Assembly (NCBI GenBank): GCA_907163375.1
Contig: CAJQUW010004457.1
Location: 45,718-109,717 of the forward strand
From: Prostheceraeus crozeri
Lineage: Eukaryota; Platyhelminthes; Polycladida; Euryleptidae
Length of the DNA stretch: 64,000 nt
Reading direction: 5' to 3'
The position numbers were made by a program, and so were the translations under genes. Below the pieces are notes generated by a model. That model ran no database searches. It worked only from the letters and a program-made list of their open reading frames with translations, and was not told where the DNA came from. Below are positions 46,259 to 57,300 of this stretch, one piece after another. Within the stretch, counting starts at the first letter, position 1. Each line of letters opens with the position of its first letter.

Positions 46259-46455
46259 GCTGTAATATTCCACTGACAGGGTGTTCCTTCGGGACGGCGG
46301 ACGATGCCGTAGTGATAAGTGTGGCAAGGGAATGTGTCATATTTAAGACCGTAACCGCTGGGACAACTCATGTCTCATGTTGGGCATTTGACACAGCTCT
46401 CAACGTAGCACTTTGAATGCCAATCGGTTGAGTCTTAGCTATCTTGTCATGGGTG
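46259..46455 (+). repeat. Structured repeat X, copy 1
   Basis: Starts GCTGTAATATTCC and contains GTTCCTTCGGGACGGCGG, then a G/C hairpin (ACGGC/GCCGT), then CTCATGTTGGGC and CTCAACGTAGC. It aligns to copies at 46938-47134 and 47873-48070 with substitutions and small indels. Frames are not conserved between copies, so an RNA role or neutral duplication is more likely than protein. Confidence 0.7.
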
Positions 46456-46504
46456 GCCTCTAAACATCTCCATTGCAAAACGCTGGTGAATCAAGCTCTC
46501 TACG

Positions 46505-46908
46505 GCTTGCTATCAAGCAGATCAAAGCAATAACTTGGGATGTTTCCTCAAGGTTTTCAAGTATGCTGAGTTCAAATCTGCTATCAGATTTCAAATTTAA
46601 CTAAGACTAAGGCAGCTTTGAGGGGTTAGATCCCAGCTACTGTTCACTACCTTTGACTCGGCGTTGCTGTTACCACTTCGGGGCAGTGACAATGATGTCT
46701 TCAGCTGTAAAGAGCGGGTATCGGGGAAGATCTCTCACTTCCCTAGTGATCAGTACAAGGCCTTCGGGCTGTCGACGGGATCGAGTGCCACTCACTACAC
46801 TCAAATCTATCATTCCTCACTAAGTGTAAATTACTGACTATACATTTGTCCTGCTATCAGGTTATTTTTGACTTGCTATCTAGTTGAATAGTCTCTTGCT
46901 ATCAAGAG
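46505..46908 (+). repeat. Set of hairpins with invariant CTAT loop
   Basis: GCTTG-CTAT-CAAGC (46505-46518), ATCTG-CTAT-CAGAT (46576-46589), CCTG-CTAT-CAGG (46850-46861) and CTCTTG-CTAT-CAAGAG (46893-46908). Two more (CTG-CTAT-CAG) follow the ribozymes at 47371-47380 and 47838-47847. Loop and closing pairs stay constant while outer stem bases change in a complementary way. Confidence 0.75.
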
Positions 46909-46937
46909 ATTCACTTCTACTCATAAAGCACATCATC

Positions 46938-47134
46938 GCTGTAATACCTCCTTTGCTCGAGCGTTCCTTCGGGACGGCGGGTACTGCCGTAGAGGGATTG
47001 TGTTGCACGGGTTGTTCGTCGTTTGTTAGACCGAAACCTCTGAGCCGTTGCTCATGTTGGGCGTTCGGCTTCATACTCAACGTGACGCTTTCTCTCGCCA
47101 GGTCAGAGTACTTCAGCCATTCGACAAAGGTTAG
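46938..47134 (+). repeat. Structured repeat X, copy 2
   Basis: Starts GCTGTAATACCTCC and contains GTTCCTTCGGGACGGCGG (identical to copy 1), ACGGC/GCCGT hairpin arms, ACCGAAACC, CTCATGTTGGGC and CTCAACGTG. It ends CGACAAAGGTTAG, close to the CGAAGGTTGCC end of copy 3. Confidence 0.7.
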
Positions 47135-47290
47135 TCTTTATGATATGGAGTAGAGTGAAATGTAATTCATTAGATGTCCCTTCAATGATTGCTCCCATGA
47201 TAAACGTTGATGAGACAAATGAAATGATTCTCATCTTCCCTTTTCAATGATTGAAATCTACTAACACACTACCGTATAATCGGCCACTAT

Positions 47291-47360
47291 GGGGCAAGAC
47301 ATGATAGAGCCTTCAATGCGCTTTGCCCTGGGCAGTCTTTAGACTGGCGAATACTATCAT
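47291..47360 (+). ncRNA. HDV-like self-cleaving ribozyme Rz1
   Basis: Folds as the nested double pseudoknot of hepatitis-delta-type ribozymes. P1 is GGGGCAA (47291-47297) with TTGCCCT (47323-47329), 7 bp with the signature G-U pair at the cleavage site. P2 is ATGATAG (47301-47307) with CTATCAT (47354-47360). P3 is AGC with GCT (47308-47310, 47320-47322). GG for P1.1 follows P1. P4 is CAGTC-TTTA-GACTG (47333-47346). The J4/2 strand GCGAAT holds the expected catalytic C at 47348. L3 is 9 nt and less canonical than in Rz2. Cleavage is predicted between 47290 and 47291. Confidence 0.85.
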
Positions 47361-47396
47361 TAAGTTGAATCTGCTATCAGTCAACTTGAACGTTGC
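47361..47396 (+). repeat. Hairpin following Rz1
   Basis: AAGTTGA/TCAACTT stem with an inner CTG-CTAT-CAG, identical to 47827-47862 after Rz2. With the ribozyme and the preceding CCACYAT it forms a ~112-bp block present twice in direct orientation (47284-47396 and 47751-47862). Confidence 0.85.
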
Positions 47397-47707
47397 GTCG
47401 CATTAGAGGGGTATATAAACCACTGCCTCTCATTTCATTTCATTTCAATCATGCAGACGCCGAACAGTCAAGTCAGCTCTCCTCGCGGACCGCACGAAAT
47501 TTATTTGAGGAGTTTGTCAGGCTAGAGGAGCAAGACAGAGTTTTTAATAATCTTGCTCGGATTGGCAATCCGATGACAGCAACTGCTGTCAATCCAACGG
47601 AATGGCGCTACATTCCACTTTTTAGCCATGCGCCAGCTAGTGTGGAAGTCGACAGTGCTACCAAAGAGAGAGTCAAAGACTCTCTCAGCAGAATTGGTAG
47701 GGTGTAA
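47393..47707 (+). CDS. Short ORF between the two ribozymes
   Basis: Open for 104 codons from TTG, with the first in-frame ATG at 47573. It reads AEQSSQLSSRTARNLFEEFV, then RLEEQDRVFNNLARIGNP, then TEWRYIPLFSHAPASVEV, and ends DSLSRIGRV. Highly charged, with a helix-prone acidic/basic stretch. No family recognised. The lack of an early ATG argues against it. An ATG at 47451 in another frame gives only 24 codons. Confidence 0.2.
   Translation: MRRIRGVYKPLPLISFHFNHADAEQSSQLSSRTARNLFEEFVRLEEQDRVFNNLARIGNPMTATAVNPTEWRYIPLFSHAPASVEVDSATKERVKDSLSRIGRV
47412..47419 (+). promoter_or_regulatory. TATA box between ribozymes
   Basis: TATATAAA, followed by a pyrimidine-rich (TTTCA)n run and an ATG at 47451. 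It lies inside the 467-bp ribozyme-bounded unit, so the unit may carry its own promoter. Confidence 0.35.
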
Positions 47708-47757
47708 GATGACGTTACTCCCGAGAACGAACCATCGGCTCTCTTAAGGGCCACCAT

Positions 47758-47826
47758 GGGGCAAGACATGATAGAACCTCCTCGCGGTTTGCCCTGGGCA
47801 GTCTTCGGACTGGCGAATACTATCAT
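47758..47826 (+). ncRNA. HDV-like self-cleaving ribozyme Rz2
   Basis: Canonical. P1 is GGGGCAA (47758-47764) with TTGCCCT (47789-47795), including the terminal G-U. P2 is ATGATAG (47768-47774) with CTATCAT (47820-47826). P3 is ACC with GGT (47776-47778, 47786-47788). L3 TCCTCGC is the same as in the HDV genomic ribozyme. GG follows for P1.1. P4 is CAGTC-TTCG-GACTG (47799-47812). J4/2 GCGAAT has the catalytic C at 47814. Compared with Rz1, P3 changes AGC/GCT to ACC/GGT and the P4 loop TTTA to TTCG, so pairing is kept. Cleavage is predicted between 47757 and 47758. Confidence 0.93.
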
Positions 47827-47872
47827 TAAGTTGAATCTGCTATCAGTCAACTTGAACGTTGCAAATGAAGTT

Positions 47873-48070
47873 CGGTGTAATACTTCCTTTCGACGGGGGT
47901 TCCTGTAAAGGGCGGCGGTGAAACCCGTAGCTATGTATACCGCAGGGGACATTCGGCAATGGTCAATCTTGTTAAACCTCTCTGCGTCATGTTTGCAAGT
48001 GATTGCCTCTGTCTCAACGTAGTATGCATTCGCGCCAGGGCGACATTTAGCCAACTGTCGAAGGTTGCCT
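47873..48070 (+). repeat. Structured repeat X, copy 3
   Basis: The most diverged copy. It starts CGGTGTAATACTTCC and contains GGGGGTTCC, GGGCGGCGG, ACCCGTAGC, CTCAACGTAG and CTGTCGAAGGTTGCC. It follows Rz2 directly, whereas copy 2 precedes Rz1. A 159-codon minus-strand frame crosses both this copy and Rz2. Its content is not conserved in the other copies, so I do not call it coding. Confidence 0.6.
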
Positions 48071-48324
48071 AAAACTTTCCATTGCATACGTTATGAGAAC
48101 CATGAGTTCTACCTGTCTCTATCAATGAGACGAATTGATGAATGGAATGAAATGGGAGGACACTCACGCGCCACACGTAACATAACACACTTCTCTCTTC
48201 CGTAGTCTAACAAGCTCTTTACACATGGATCGCAGTCGATTGCTATCCCTGTATCAGAAGTGTAAGCTATCTTAATTTATTTGACACTATTTCATCTATT
48301 ATCATCATCGTCCATATGAAATGT

Positions 48325-50890
48325 TTTAAGATTTACAAGTTAGACTAAGCGTTCTACTATTTGTAAATGAAAGATATAGTTTCAACAGTTTACAGATTGA
48401 AAATAAAGTTTCAATAGTGTGTGTATGTGTGTATGTTAAGAATAAAGTTTTATCTGTTTGTATGTTAGAAATAGAATGAAGTTTCACCAGTTTACAAGCT
48501 AAGAATAAAGTTCTATCTGTTTATATGTTAGAAATAAAACAAAGTTTCAACCGTTTACAAGTTAAAAATAAAGTTTCAATAGTTTACAAGTTTTAAAATA
48601 AAGTTTAAATAGTGTGCAAGATAAAAAATAAAGTTTGAACAGTTTACAAGCTGAAATAAAGTTTTAATAGTGTACACGTTGGAAATAAAGTTTTAATAGT
48701 TTATGTGCTTCAAAATAGAGTTATAACAGTTTATATGTTAGAAATAAAATGAAGTTTCATCAGTTTACAAGTTAAGAATAAAGTTCTATCTGTTTGTCTG
48801 ATAGAAATAAAACAAAGTTTCAACCGTTTGCAAGTTAAAAATAAAGTTTCAACAGTTTACAAGTTAAAATTAAAGCTTCAACAATTACAAGTTAAAAATA
48901 AAACTTCAAAAGTTTACCAGTTAGAAATAAAGTTTCATCAGTTTACAAGTCAAAATAAAGTTTCAACAGATTATAAGTTAAAAGAAAAGTTCCAATAGTA
49001 TGTGCATTAGAAATAACGTTTCAGCTGTTTGTATGTTAGAAATAAGATAAAGTTTCAATTGTGTGTACGTTAGAAATAAAGTTCTATCTGTTTCTATGAT
49101 AGAAATAAAACAAAGTTTCAACCGTTAACAAGTTAAAAATAAAGTTTCAAGACTTTACAAGTTAAAACTAATGTTTCAATAGTGTGTGTATGTTAAGAGT
49201 AAAGTTTTATCTGTTTGTATGTTAGAAATAGAATGAAGTTTCACCAGTTTACAAGTTAAGAATAAAGTTCTATCTGTTTATATGTTAGAAATAAAATAAA
49301 GTTTCAATAGTTTGCAAGTTAAAAATAAAGTTTCAATAGTTTACAAGTTTTAAAATAAAGTTTAAATAGTGTGCAAGATAAAAAATAAAGTTTGAACAGT
49401 TTACAAGCTGAAATAAAGTTTTAATAGTGTACACGTTGGAAATAAAGTTTTAATAGTTTATGTGCTTCAAAATAGAGTTATAACAGTTTGTATGTTAGAA
49501 ATAGAATGAAGTTTCACCAGTTTACAAGCTAAGAATAAAGTTCTATCTGTTTCTATGATAGAAATAAAACAAAGTTTCAATAGTTTGCAAGTTAAAAATA
49601 AAGTTTCAATAGTTTACAAGTTAAAACTAATGTTTCAATAGTGTATGTATGTTAAGAATAAAGTTAGAACAGTTTACAAGCTGAAATAAAGTTTTAATAG
49701 TGTACACGTTGGAAATAAAGTTTTAATAGTTTATGTGCTTCAAAACAGAGTTATAACAGTTTATATGTTAGAAATAAAGTTTCAACAGTCTACAAGTTAA
49801 AAATAAAATTATAACTGTTTCAAGAGTTTACAAGTTAGAAATTAAGTTTCAATGGTGTATGCGTTAGAAATAAAGTTTTAGCTGTTTGTATATCAAAATA
49901 AAGTTTCAAGAGTTTACAAGTTAGAACTAAAATGAAGGTTCACCAGTTTACAAGTTAAGAATGAAGTTCTATCTGTTTCTATGATAGAAATAAAACAAAG
50001 TTTCAACCGTTAACAAGTTAAAAATAAAGTTTCAATAGTTTGCGAGTTAAGAATGAAGTTTCAATAGTGTGTGTATATTAAGAATAAACTTTTATCTGTT
50101 TGTATGTTATAAATAAAATGAAGCTTCACCAGTTTACAAGTTAACAATAAAGTTTTATCAGCTTGTATGTTAGAAATAAAATGAAGTTTCATCAGTTTAC
50201 AAGTTAAGAATAAAGTTTTATCTGTTTACATGTTAGAAATAGAATAAAGTTTCAACCGTTAACAAGTTAAAAATAAAGTTTCAAGAGTTTACAAGTTAGA
50301 AATAAAGTTTCAATAGTGTATATGTTAGAAATAGAGTTTTATCTGTTTGTTAAAATAAGATCGCAAGATTTACTAGTTTGCAAGTTAGACTTAGCGTTCT
50401 ACTATTTGTAAGTGAAAGATATAGTTTCAACAGTTTACAGATTAAAAATAAAGTTTCAACAGTGTGTATGTTGGAAATAAAGTTTAAGCTATTTATGTGT
50501 TAGAAATAAAACAAAGTTTCAACCGTTAACAAGTTAAAAATAAAGTTTCAATAGTTTACAAGTTAAGAATAAAGTTTCAATAGTGCGTATGTTACGAATA
50601 AAGTTCTATCTGTTTATATGTTAGAAATAGAATGAAATTTCACCAGTTTACAAGTTAAGAATAAAGTTCTATCTGTTTAAGTTTACAAGTTAAGAATAAA
50701 GTTCTATCTGTTTGTATGTTAGAAATGAAGTTTTATCTGTTTGTATGCTAGAAATAAAGTTTCATCAGTTTCCATATTAAAAAATAAAGTTTTTAGCAGT
50801 TTACAAGTTAAAAATAAAGTTTTAATAGTGTATGCGTTAGAAATAGAGTTTTAGCCTTTGTATGCTAGAAATAAAGGTATAGCTATTGTA
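48325..50890 (+). repeat. Minisatellite with AATAAA in nearly every unit
   Basis: Dozens of diverged units of about 28-36 bases built on AAATAAAGTTTCAA, then TAGTTTACAAGTTA. Higher-order copying is visible. The words around 48435 recur at 49192 and those around 48711 at 49468, both 757 bp apart. The opening words near 48339 (GTTAGACTAAGCG) recur near 50377. It lies directly downstream of the ribozyme region and, on the plus strand, presents a long series of polyadenylation hexamers. Non-coding. Confidence 0.95.
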
Positions 50891-51380
50891 AAATAATAAA
50901 AATTGTAAGTGATTAGCATATTTCGTTTGCTGAAAAGAAGGTGTTCTGCCTGTTAGTGTTGGTGTATTAATATTGAAGAATTTGGTAGTATCTGTTCAAT
51001 TGAAGACTATAATGGTTCTAGCAAATATTAAAAACAGCAGCCATTATATAATTTATGAAACTGAACCCTTTCCTGCTGCTCTCATTCGAGTGGTACCCTA
51101 TACATATTACCATCCTTCATAACGGGCATTGTATCATAACAGGCTTATGTGATTTCAATAAAGTATCACGGATTGTTAAATTCCTAATGGTGTTATCTGT
51201 TTAATGTATAGCTAATGGAGGCATGTTAAACGTTGAGTTTTTTCCTTCATTCACTGACGACTCATCATATGAATGAGTTAAGGTGAAAACGGTCTGCATC
51301 ATCAATTTGACTGACACAGGCATGCACACGCACTGAATGGGGAAAAGATCAGGCTGTCAATAAGGATGAATAGAATCTTA
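50891..51380. other. Unique spacer after the minisatellite
   Basis: Ordinary AT-rich sequence. No gene or RNA motif recognised. Confidence 0.5.
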
Positions 51381-54300
51381 TCTCATGACATCCCACACCC
51401 TACCCCTTATCTTATTCACCCCAAAATACTACCTTTTTTCACTCAAATAATCACATCCCCCTAACCCCCTCACTCACAACTCATATCCACACCAAACCAC
51501 AATCACAAAAACTATCCACACAAACCCCTCCTCCATCCCTATCATACCTCCCCATAACCACCTATCCACTCTATAAATATAACAAACAACTCCATACTAA
51601 ACTCCCCACTTCTCACCCCCTCATAATCCCCATAACTCCCCCAACTCCCCTCTCTAACATATCCTATAACCAATCATCATCCCCTCACCACCCAAACCAA
51701 AAATCAATCCCCACCCTATAACACACACCACCATTCCCTCTTCCCCCTGATCAACATTAAAAATTCAGTGATCGACGTGTTCACTGTTCAGAGATCTCCT
51801 ACTGAAAGGTAGTCTCTTACCACACTCCTGGACTTGTATGATCATTCTGCTATGAACAATACTCCCATACAATCCACTACCCACCAACTGACGAGACCCC
51901 TCAAACCAGTGACACTTCACCGCCCCATCGATCGACCACAATCAACAGTTGTCCAACCACAAAACCCCCCCAATGATTTGTCTCCTATAGACCCCACCCA
52001 ATCCTGCATGCAAATCACCCCACACTGTTACACTGTGTCCATCTCAGAGTGATACCCCCCTATGATATCAACATAACCACATCCTCGCCTCTGCACCTCA
52101 TCAAGTTGATTCATCCTAATGACAAGTCCAGTAGTGTGATGATGTACAAACCTCTCTCTCTCTATCTGTTCTCTATAATCTGCCCCCTCTCCGTAATAGA
52201 CACAGTGTATCGCTCGTCTTGTGTTGCTGTAAGCTTACCCATCTACTCTTCTATCCGCACGCCTGTTCTGTCAATGTCTCTGATTCTATATTGTATCCAA
52301 TCCCCCCTCTCTATAACAGTCAGACCTTAAACAACCATGTCCCAAATCCAACCAATGTGTACTACCCCTCCACAACAATGTCTAACCCTCCTCTCAACCA
52401 CCCTCCACCCATACACCTCCCTCCTCGAGATGAGAGTTCATTTATACAAGATGCAAACTCCCCATTCCCTGTGACCTATGCGGCCACAGCCTCTCGCACT
52501 CTAACAATTTTGAAAAACTCAAGTATATCTGATCTTCTCTTGCGCTACCATGTGCATACCTCCCCTCATCAAACATCGTCACTGTGTGTGTGCCACATAC
52601 CTTCACCACCAGTGTCTACTCAACCTCCAAGAATATCAGATGTAACCTCTGCAAGTGTGCTATCCTCACAGTACACTGCAGACTTTGTTACATATAGACA
52701 TTAAATTATATTCTCCCTCCATCTCTAACTAACTCATCAGAACCACCAACACCAACTCTACAACCACTCTCAAAATACTCTCCACCCAAATCACCAACAC
52801 CTAGTAAAAACACAGCTGTTCCTCAAGTACCACACATTCTCGAAAACGTGTGCCTGCCCGATAGACCACCCTAATATATCTTCACGCACTCTCTGATCTC
52901 CGACATACATGTGTCTCATATCGCGTGTTCCTCACTATCCTATGTACTCAGTATCGTCCAGCCTCTCCCCCTACTCCTAATTCCCTATTCAACATATCCT
53001 GTGTCCTATGTGCACACACCCACGCCTAACCGATAACACCCTACCTCATACCTTCTCTATTATCAAGTCTCAGACATTGTTTATAAAACCATTTTTTTAC
53101 ACTCCATCCTATGCACCTTGTCTATCCCCTAGTTACCATTCAAAATAACACCCCAGACATACACCACTGTGACCCATCTCAGACCCGCAGTCAATATACG
53201 GTGTCATATTGACTCATCTCAACAACACGTGATGCCTCTGATATCATGATCAACTACAGTTGTCAACCAGTTCAATCACACTATATTCTTCCCCTACCAC
53301 CCCATTTTTCAGGTTCCTACCTGTACACCCAAGATGTGTATCCCTCCACTCATAAGTTGACCACTACTAGTGTCTCTCATCACACATTCATAGAGAGTAA
53401 AGAAGACCCAGCGGCTACAACCTGTCCTCCTCTATCATAAGTCACTCACGTGTCCCACACTCATGTGTCCCAGAACACTCTCTCTCTGATCAAGACTCTC
53501 ATGTTTATTACTAATACACCACTCTCTCCACCAACATCCAAGACTTAGACTTGTGATCTGATATGAATAATCCTAAGGTCATTCATTATTCCTAAGTACA
53601 GTATGTACAAATATTATGCCGTGCTATGTCTTTGTACCTCAATCTTATAGATCCCTCCCCCCTTCCTTTATCAAATCATACCCCACTATGCGATGCAGTA
53701 CCAGTGTACATCAGATTGACTTTGACACTTCACCAAGCGCGTATCCATGTATGAACTCCCCTGTATTTGTGTGTCCATTTGAATATACCATGATCGTTAG
53801 ATCATCCCACGCATGACTTGTATCCGATGTTCAGCTTTATTATCATACATAACACCCTACTCAACACTCGAGATCCATGATAATACTGTCAGAGTGTGAA
53901 TCCCGTGACCTTCTACGTGTGTCTCCTAGTGTGATCACAATCGTGACTACCTGCTCCTCAGAAACATCCTAATCCGCACCGAGAGATATGCATTGTACTG
54001 TCTCAAGACACATCACAAGAGCTGTGTTGCAATCGACCTTAGAAACTGTCTCTCAATTGCTACTACCACGCGATCACTATATATGTTCTCCCATCGAGAG
54101 AAACTAGTGAGAGAGAGATAGTATCCGTATGTGACTAAATCTTCACTAGCACTCACCCTAATTAATTCAGTAGGACCTCATATGGACTTCCCCAAACTCA
54201 TCCCTTAACACCTAATGTTCTCTACAATGGTGTACTTGTGTGAGTCCATCAACACAGTTGTGTCTCTGTGTCCCCGTTTGTGACAATCAACATCACTACT

Positions 54301-57300
54301 AATCCATCAACCTTATCCCCATTAATATCGCCTCCCAACTTTCCTGATCCCCAAATAAAAATACCTCTACCTAACTACAACAACATAACTCTCTGTGTCG
54401 AATGTAACCTTCTTGCACCCATATCTCATTGCTTGTAATCAGAATCCATCAGTGTTACTACTTCACAACATAATCTTCAACCACCCCTACAAAACATTTT
54501 CATTATCTGTCCACACTAAGAAATGTCTAAAAACTTCTCCCATCAAATCCCTTAATACCCACATATGTACGTGCCTTGTATATGTCAATTCCTCTCATGT
54601 CATGACTAGTCCCACTCCTAGACATCCAGAACTAACCTCTATAGCATTCCTACCCCACCAGAGTAAGTCTCCTCATATCACCAATCCTCATACATGCCTT
54701 CCCTACCGTGCGAGTTGCGAACCAACCACGTCAATGTTACTCCTCTCTCCAACTTCACGATCTTTCACCCCATCTAAAGTCATTACAATCCTGAGTGATA
54801 AGCGTGCCATCATGTCTATGATGTTTCGCATACTGATCTTGCCGATTAGTCCACCGTAGCATTCATCTCAATCCCTTATCACACAAGCAGATCTATGTCC
54901 CTATCTTCCCACTCTACTCCTAGACATGAACAAATACCATAACCCTAATACCACTACCTCTATCCACAACATTGAACCCATATCCTCCTTGTGATCACTC
55001 CCCAAAAACTCTCCCACACGATATCTCTTCTCATTTCTAGAAACACCCAAAAATTAAACCCTGTCTCATTGTCTCTGAGTCACACTGCTTGTATCTGTGT
55101 GACTAGACCATTACAAGCAGAAACCCCACCACTGAAACCCTCCTCTCTACGCTAACACCTCAAGTCAATCATGTGACCCCCATATCAACATCCTATTTTC
55201 TCCTCACTCTCTATCACAATCTGACTCTATACCTAGAGAGACCACAATCTTACCCTGAGATCCCCTCACTTCCTTAAGCAGTCTATAGTTTCCTGTAGCA
55301 GTCGCTACTACTTCCAACACCTCTTTTCACAACACCCCCAGTCACCCCCCTTTCATTCCCCCTCTCCCACCACTACCGACACGTCTCCCTTTCACACTAG
55401 TCCTTCTCTACTGCTGTTGTTATTACACACCCCCATATGCGTGTGTAGTGGTGTTGTTCACCGCCATGTAATCCAGTGATCCATTTCGATCCCTATTATT
55501 CTAGACAACTAACTCTCTCACAGTGACCTCTTTGTGAGAGAGAGTGCACACACGATACACGCTCTCTCCTCCCATACACCTTACTATTAGAGAGATAGAT
55601 AGTTCTTTGACATCACTCGAGACAATCACTCCTTAAGAGTACTCTCCCACACTAACACGTGTGTATTACATCATCACTATTCATCACTTACATGCTCTCT
55701 CGCTCTAGAAACCAAAACCCCCTCTCCATCGTTTGATATTATGTCGTCAGCTCCTCCCAAAAAGCTGAGTCTGATCCACCTAGAGATAATGTGACATCTA
55801 ATATAGATATACGACTCACACTTATGAGAGTAGTGTGAATGAGAAGCGCCCTGTCAGTTTAACCCACCACCGCCCTCTATAAAAATACATACCCGTCTAC
55901 CACCTTGACCTCATTACTATTATCGTTGCACAGCGCAATTAGTCCCCTAAACGCTTAGTACAGAAATATCAAAGACTAAATTAAGATACATCGACCCAAC
56001 GGCTTGATGTTGCACTTAGTGTGCCAATCAATTCTCCCCATGCAGTGCCGAGTGTACTGCACGATTGACAGTATGACAAGCATGTCTCAACTCTGTAACC
56101 CGATACATCGAGAATGTCTCTGTTGTTATAAAACTTATCGCTCTATATGTGATACATCCTGTCCCTCTCCACCCTCCTCCTCCATGTTCCTTTTTCTACT
56201 GACCGAGCCTTCTAGACTCACAATACATGTGTCTATACCTCATCTCACTGCTACCATGCCTGTGAGTTACCCACTGAAACACTACCATCGAGAGACATGT
56301 TGCACTATCTATCTTGTGTGACATTGTGTGTAACGTTAGAAGACCTCTGTCAAAAACACACTAAAGAAGCTCCATTACCAGTGTGTGTTGTTAATCATCT
56401 ATCTGTACCTCTCCACACCCTATTAACAGATCACTACTCGCACTCTGTGCCACTAGATATATCGTGAACCAGTAGTGTTAGATCGCTCCCCATGTATAGA
56501 AAGTGCGCTAAGTCCTGTCTTAGTAGTATTGTGTGTTCTCATCTAGTATCAAGACACCATACCTCGGCCAAGCTGTCCGCTTATTGTGTCTCAGAATCTC
56601 TCTATATATAAGATTTTATAAAGCTCTAGTGTAGAGTGTGACAATACATGCGAATGAAAATTTTAAATGCGCATCATCCTCCGATGTCACTACTCCTAGG
56701 TGCCTCCCAACCCTGTTCTATTCCCACACTCCCCCCCTGTAACCAGAAAAATGATGCTTCTCCACCATTATAGTGTCTCTATTAGTGTAGTAAGAACATC
56801 ATTCCAAACCCAAAACGCACAGTATGTCCTGTGACATGTGACCTAATCCTGCCACCAAGTGTTAGGCACATACAATTCCTCCTAATAAAGCCCCAATTGT
56901 CTCTCCTATGGTCACAGGTGTGCTCCTTCAATCTCTATCCATTCCTATCCTTCAACTCGCCACGCTCTCTCGTCGCGCCACTAACTGTGTGCTATAACTC
57001 AATACAGATACCTAATATATCTGAGAACTCCCATGAGTCACTCTCCCTCACCTCCTCATCTGTCAAAGAGACCCTCAACTCTGTCTCAGTGATCCCTGTC
57101 AGTTCCGCCTGTCATATAGTCTGCGATCACAATGTACTATAAATACCCCCACTAATGCAACTACACTATAAATCATAGACGATCTGTAGCCTATAATCCT
57201 CTCTCAAAGACACCTGCGTATGCCAAGGTCCACTTCCATATGAAACACGCCAATCATAGATAACTGCTCTCATAATATCTCTCGTTTCCTCTCCTCTATC

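Noticed and set aside
46102-46371. Cysteine-containing 89-codon minus-strand frame resembling a small secreted peptide
   Set aside because: It lies in repeat X copy 1 and the corresponding region of the other copies does not keep the frame or cysteines.
46728-46800. GGGGAAG/CTTCCCT pairing followed by a TTCG hairpin, first taken as a third HDV-like ribozyme
   Set aside because: Only eight bases separate the two P1-like strands, leaving no room for P2 and P3, and the GCGAAT junction is absent.
47608-48087. 159-codon minus-strand frame across Rz2 and repeat X copy 3
   Set aside because: It overlaps a convincing ribozyme in antisense, and the frame is not conserved in X copies 1 and 2.
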